From positions 124,001-188,000 of the forward strand of contig NZ_WEIC01000004.1 of assembly GCF_009184395.1 (NCBI RefSeq): a stretch of 64,000 bases of DNA, in the 5' to 3' direction. This DNA is from Amylibacter sp. SFDW26. GTDB taxonomy: Bacteria; Pseudomonadota; Alphaproteobacteria; Rhodobacterales; Rhodobacteraceae. Position numbers and translations under genes: made by a program. The notes beneath the pieces are model-generated. The model worked only from the letters and a program-made list of their open reading frames with translations. It searched no databases and was not told the DNA's origin. This document shows positions 61,848 through 64,000 of this stretch, in pieces; the stretch's first letter is position 1, and the number at the start of each line of letters is the position of its first letter.

Positions 61848-64000
61848 ATGAACAAAGTTATTACAGAAGGTATCATCTTAACGCCACCTGCATTTGGGGA
61901 TGGATTAGATGTATGGTCTAGCGAAGATGGTTTGGCGGGCGACCCAACTTATGATGGGGCGCCTAATGCCAGTTTGATTGCTGCGGATGCGGATTTTGGC
62001 ACTTGTTTAGAGTTGGTCAAAACACAAGACGTACAAAAATTACGTGCTTTGTATGAGACGCCAATAGAGACAGGATGTTATTTACGGGTGCGCGTACGTG
62101 TGAAGGCGATATCTGGCGTTTTGCCTGCTGTGCGTATAGGCGCTTGGGCTGGGGGATCAAATGGTACGCATTTGAACGGGGTTGTTGAGATTGGTGCTGC
62201 TGAACAGTTGACGACTTACGGTGAGGTTGTTGAGGTGAGCGCGATTGTTGGGTCTGGATCACGCACTGGCGTGGATATGGTTTGGGGGCGGAATGCAACC
62301 TTTGGCCACTTTGGTTTAGATCTAACTGGGAATACGGGAGGTGTTGTCCGTATTGAGGATATTATTGTTGAAGATGTGACCTCAGTATTTCAATCAGATC
62401 TATTAGACGTGGTAGATGTGAAAGATTTTGGGGCCGTTGGGGATGGTACCACAGATGATACAGCTGCATTTGAAGCGGCTGATCAAGCTGCCAACGGACG
62501 GGATGTGTTAATTTCTGAGGGGACATTCTACTTGGCTCGTACAGTGACCTTTGCATCGCGAGTGCGTTTTCAAGGAACTTTGGTGATGCCTGATGCCGCT
62601 ATTTTACAGATTACACAAAATTATTCTTATGGGGCGTACTTAGATGCTTTTGGGAATGAGACCTTAGCCTTTAAGAAAGCTTTCCAAGCGCTGTTGAATT
62701 TTACCGATCATGACACATTAGACCTAGATGGATATAGCATAGTCTTGGATGAACCTATTGATTTACATGCAGCGGTTGGGAATAGGGATACGTTTGCATC
62801 GCGCCGTGTGGTTTGTAATGGACAATTTGAAGCTAGGAACAATGCGAGTTGGGGTGATGAGATTACCACTTCAACCGCATCTTATTCGGCAAGTGACCCC
62901 AACCGCTTAACAGATGTTGCAAATATTGCATCTATCCCAGTTGGAGCATTGATAGAAGGTGTTGGTGTTGGTGTTGAAATTTATGTACGTGCTGTTGATG
63001 TGGGCAGTGGCACGATCACATTGAGCAACCCGCTTTGGGGGGCACCTGCATCGCAGACGTATACGTTTACGCGGTTCAAATATATGATGGACTTTAGTGG
63101 GTTTACACGTATAGCAAGATTTACATTCGATAGTGTCGACTTCAATGGACGTAGTTTGGCGAGTGCTGTTATGATTTCGCCAAATGGGCTAATTTATCAT
63201 TTCAAAGACTGCTTCTTTTCTAATAATAAGGACCGCTGTATCACATCCATTGGTAGCGGGTGCTCTGGTATGTTGATTGACCGGTGCCAGTTTTTGTCAG
63301 ATGAACAAGCTTTGGATGTTGGAGATCGCAAGTCTATTGCTTTTAATTGTAATGCGAATGATATCAAATGCCGCGACAATCGTGCAATAAGATACAAACA
63401 TTTTGGTGTGATTGGCGGAACTGGAAACATCATTACTGGGAACCATTTCTTTCAAGGCGATAATGCGGGGGTTGGGGACCGTACAGCGGGTATGATTTTC
63501 ACAATTGCGAATTGTAAAAATACGTTTCAGGGCAATTACGTTGATAATTGCTATCTGCAGTGGACGAATGAGTATGATCCGACGCCAGATTTGGTGACGG
63601 GATTTTCATTTGGGTCTTTTACCCTGACAGGGAATATCTTCTTTTCGACTGGCGTAGACAAATGGTTCCGTTTTATTCAGTTAAAGCCGTTTGGAACGAA
63701 CCATTATCTAAATGGTTTCACAGTTGCGAATAACTTGTTCAAGGCGGTGAATGGACCTTCTTTAGATCGAGTTGAGACGGTTGATACGACGCACGCGGAA
63801 TTAAACCACACCAGAGCCAGAAACGTAACAGTAACTGGTAATACATATCATTCTGTGAGTGATCGTATGGAAAACCCTGTAACTGTAAGTGTTTCACGGA
63901 CGAGCCCCAGCCAATCGTGGGCGAATGATGTTTCGGATCATTTACCATTTGGTGGGCACACAAAGACGGTAACGGCAATTGTTCCAGAAGGGCAAATTTT
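61848..64000 (+). CDS. Right-handed beta-helix (pectate-lyase-superfamily, tailspike-like) protein, partial
   Basis: ATG 61848 follows AAGAGGAAT. The frame is open for at least 717 residues to the window end, so the C-terminus is missing. After an N-terminal domain of about 180 residues with no clear signal peptide, residues about 187-240 carry VKDFGAVGDGTTDDTAAFEAA, the pectate-lyase-3 entry motif of beta-helix glycosidases and phage tailspikes. Later text (GNIITGNHFFQGDN, ANCKNTFQGNYVDN) is repeat-like. Proteins of this kind act on polysaccharide or on cell surfaces. Absence of a signal peptide leaves phage-like or type I secretion open. Confidence 0.85.
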   Translation, partial: MNKVITEGIILTPPAFGDGLDVWSSEDGLAGDPTYDGAPNASLIAADADFGTCLELVKTQDVQKLRALYETPIETGCYLRVRVRVKAISGVLPAVRIGAWAGGSNGTHLNGVVEIGAAEQLTTYGEVVEVSAIVGSGSRTGVDMVWGRNATFGHFGLDLTGNTGGVVRIEDIIVEDVTSVFQSDLLDVVDVKDFGAVGDGTTDDTAAFEAADQAANGRDVLISEGTFYLARTVTFASRVRFQGTLVMPDAAILQITQNYSYGAYLDAFGNETLAFKKAFQALLNFTDHDTLDLDGYSIVLDEPIDLHAAVGNRDTFASRRVVCNGQFEARNNASWGDEITTSTASYSASDPNRLTDVANIASIPVGALIEGVGVGVEIYVRAVDVGSGTITLSNPLWGAPASQTYTFTRFKYMMDFSGFTRIARFTFDSVDFNGRSLASAVMISPNGLIYHFKDCFFSNNKDRCITSIGSGCSGMLIDRCQFLSDEQALDVGDRKSIAFNCNANDIKCRDNRAIRYKHFGVIGGTGNIITGNHFFQGDNAGVGDRTAGMIFTIANCKNTFQGNYVDNCYLQWTNEYDPTPDLVTGFSFGSFTLTGNIFFSTGVDKWFRFIQLKPFGTNHYLNGFTVANNLFKAVNGPSLDRVETVDTTHAELNHTRARNVTVTGNTYHSVSDRMENPVTVSVSRTSPSQSWANDVSDHLPFGGHTKTVTAIVPEGQI

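Noticed and set aside
1-64000. CRISPR arrays, insertion sequences, prophage integrases
   Set aside because: No regularly spaced repeats, transposase or integrase text was found on either strand.

Overview
The window reads as a chromosomal segment of a marine Rhodobacterales (roseobacter-type) alphaproteobacterium with a fairly AT-rich genome. This rests on gene content and order (dnaX-ybaB-recR, a NudC-type NADH pyrophosphatase beside the SRP RNA, membrane-anchored cytochrome c divergent from prephenate dehydratase, a class I lysyl-tRNA synthetase, several TRAP/TTT-type and DMT transporters) and on the character of the proteins. The genus is not decided here.

Region by region. 1-7.1 kb: the 3' end of trpB, then a minus-strand lipid/CoA-type operon (acyl-CoA dehydrogenase, SDR, phosphotransferase, histidine phosphatase, SDR), a divergent LysR regulator and a saccharopine-dehydrogenase-like reductase. 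7.4-11.5 kb: an AT-rich quorum-sensing island with a luxI synthase, a luxR whose frame is cut by one amber codon just before the HTH, a lux-box-like palindrome, a PLP-dependent alpha-oxoamine synthase and a DMT-family transporter. 11.8-21.3 kb: a catabolic cluster with a TctA/TctB/TctC importer, an FCD-type GntR regulator, an aminotransferase, an SDR, a TPP enzyme and an aldehyde dehydrogenase, linked by a recurring TTGATATATCAA palindrome. 21.7-31.6 kb: tRNA-Arg, the yejABEF oligopeptide importer, cytochrome c, pheA, nudC, the SRP RNA and a membrane protein. 31.9-35.8 kb: dnaX-ybaB-recR, a DMT transporter and tRNA-Leu. 35.8-39.9 kb: cupredoxin, DUF4142 protein, diheme cytochrome c, several small secreted or hypothetical proteins, and a universal stress protein behind an FNR-like box; a 48-bp repeat occurs twice here.

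39.9-41.9 kb holds the most unusual locus: a single-gene reverse transcriptase with an intact YVDD active site and a helical C-terminal extension. Its ribosome-binding site lies in one arm of a perfect 12-bp inverted repeat, and it is followed by a GC-rich, hairpin-dense non-coding stretch ending in a terminator-like stem. It resembles the unknown-group/defence-associated RTs more than group II intron or retron RTs and is the best candidate for a little-described system.

41.9-52.4 kb: ettA, small lipoproteins, a siderophore-interacting-type reductase, an M20 peptidase, a LysR regulator and the NAD biosynthesis operon nadA-nadB-(I78 inhibitor-like lipoprotein)-nadC-nadD. 52.4-64 kb: PBP4-type D,D-carboxypeptidase, ACT protein, GlxA-type regulator with a divergent MFS transporter, TerB-like protein, lysyl-tRNA synthetase, SRPBCC protein, chrA-chrB chromate genes, a DUF4864 protein and the start of a large beta-helix (pectate-lyase-like) protein that runs off the window end.

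All calls come from reading the sequence and family knowledge; no database search or structure prediction was run.
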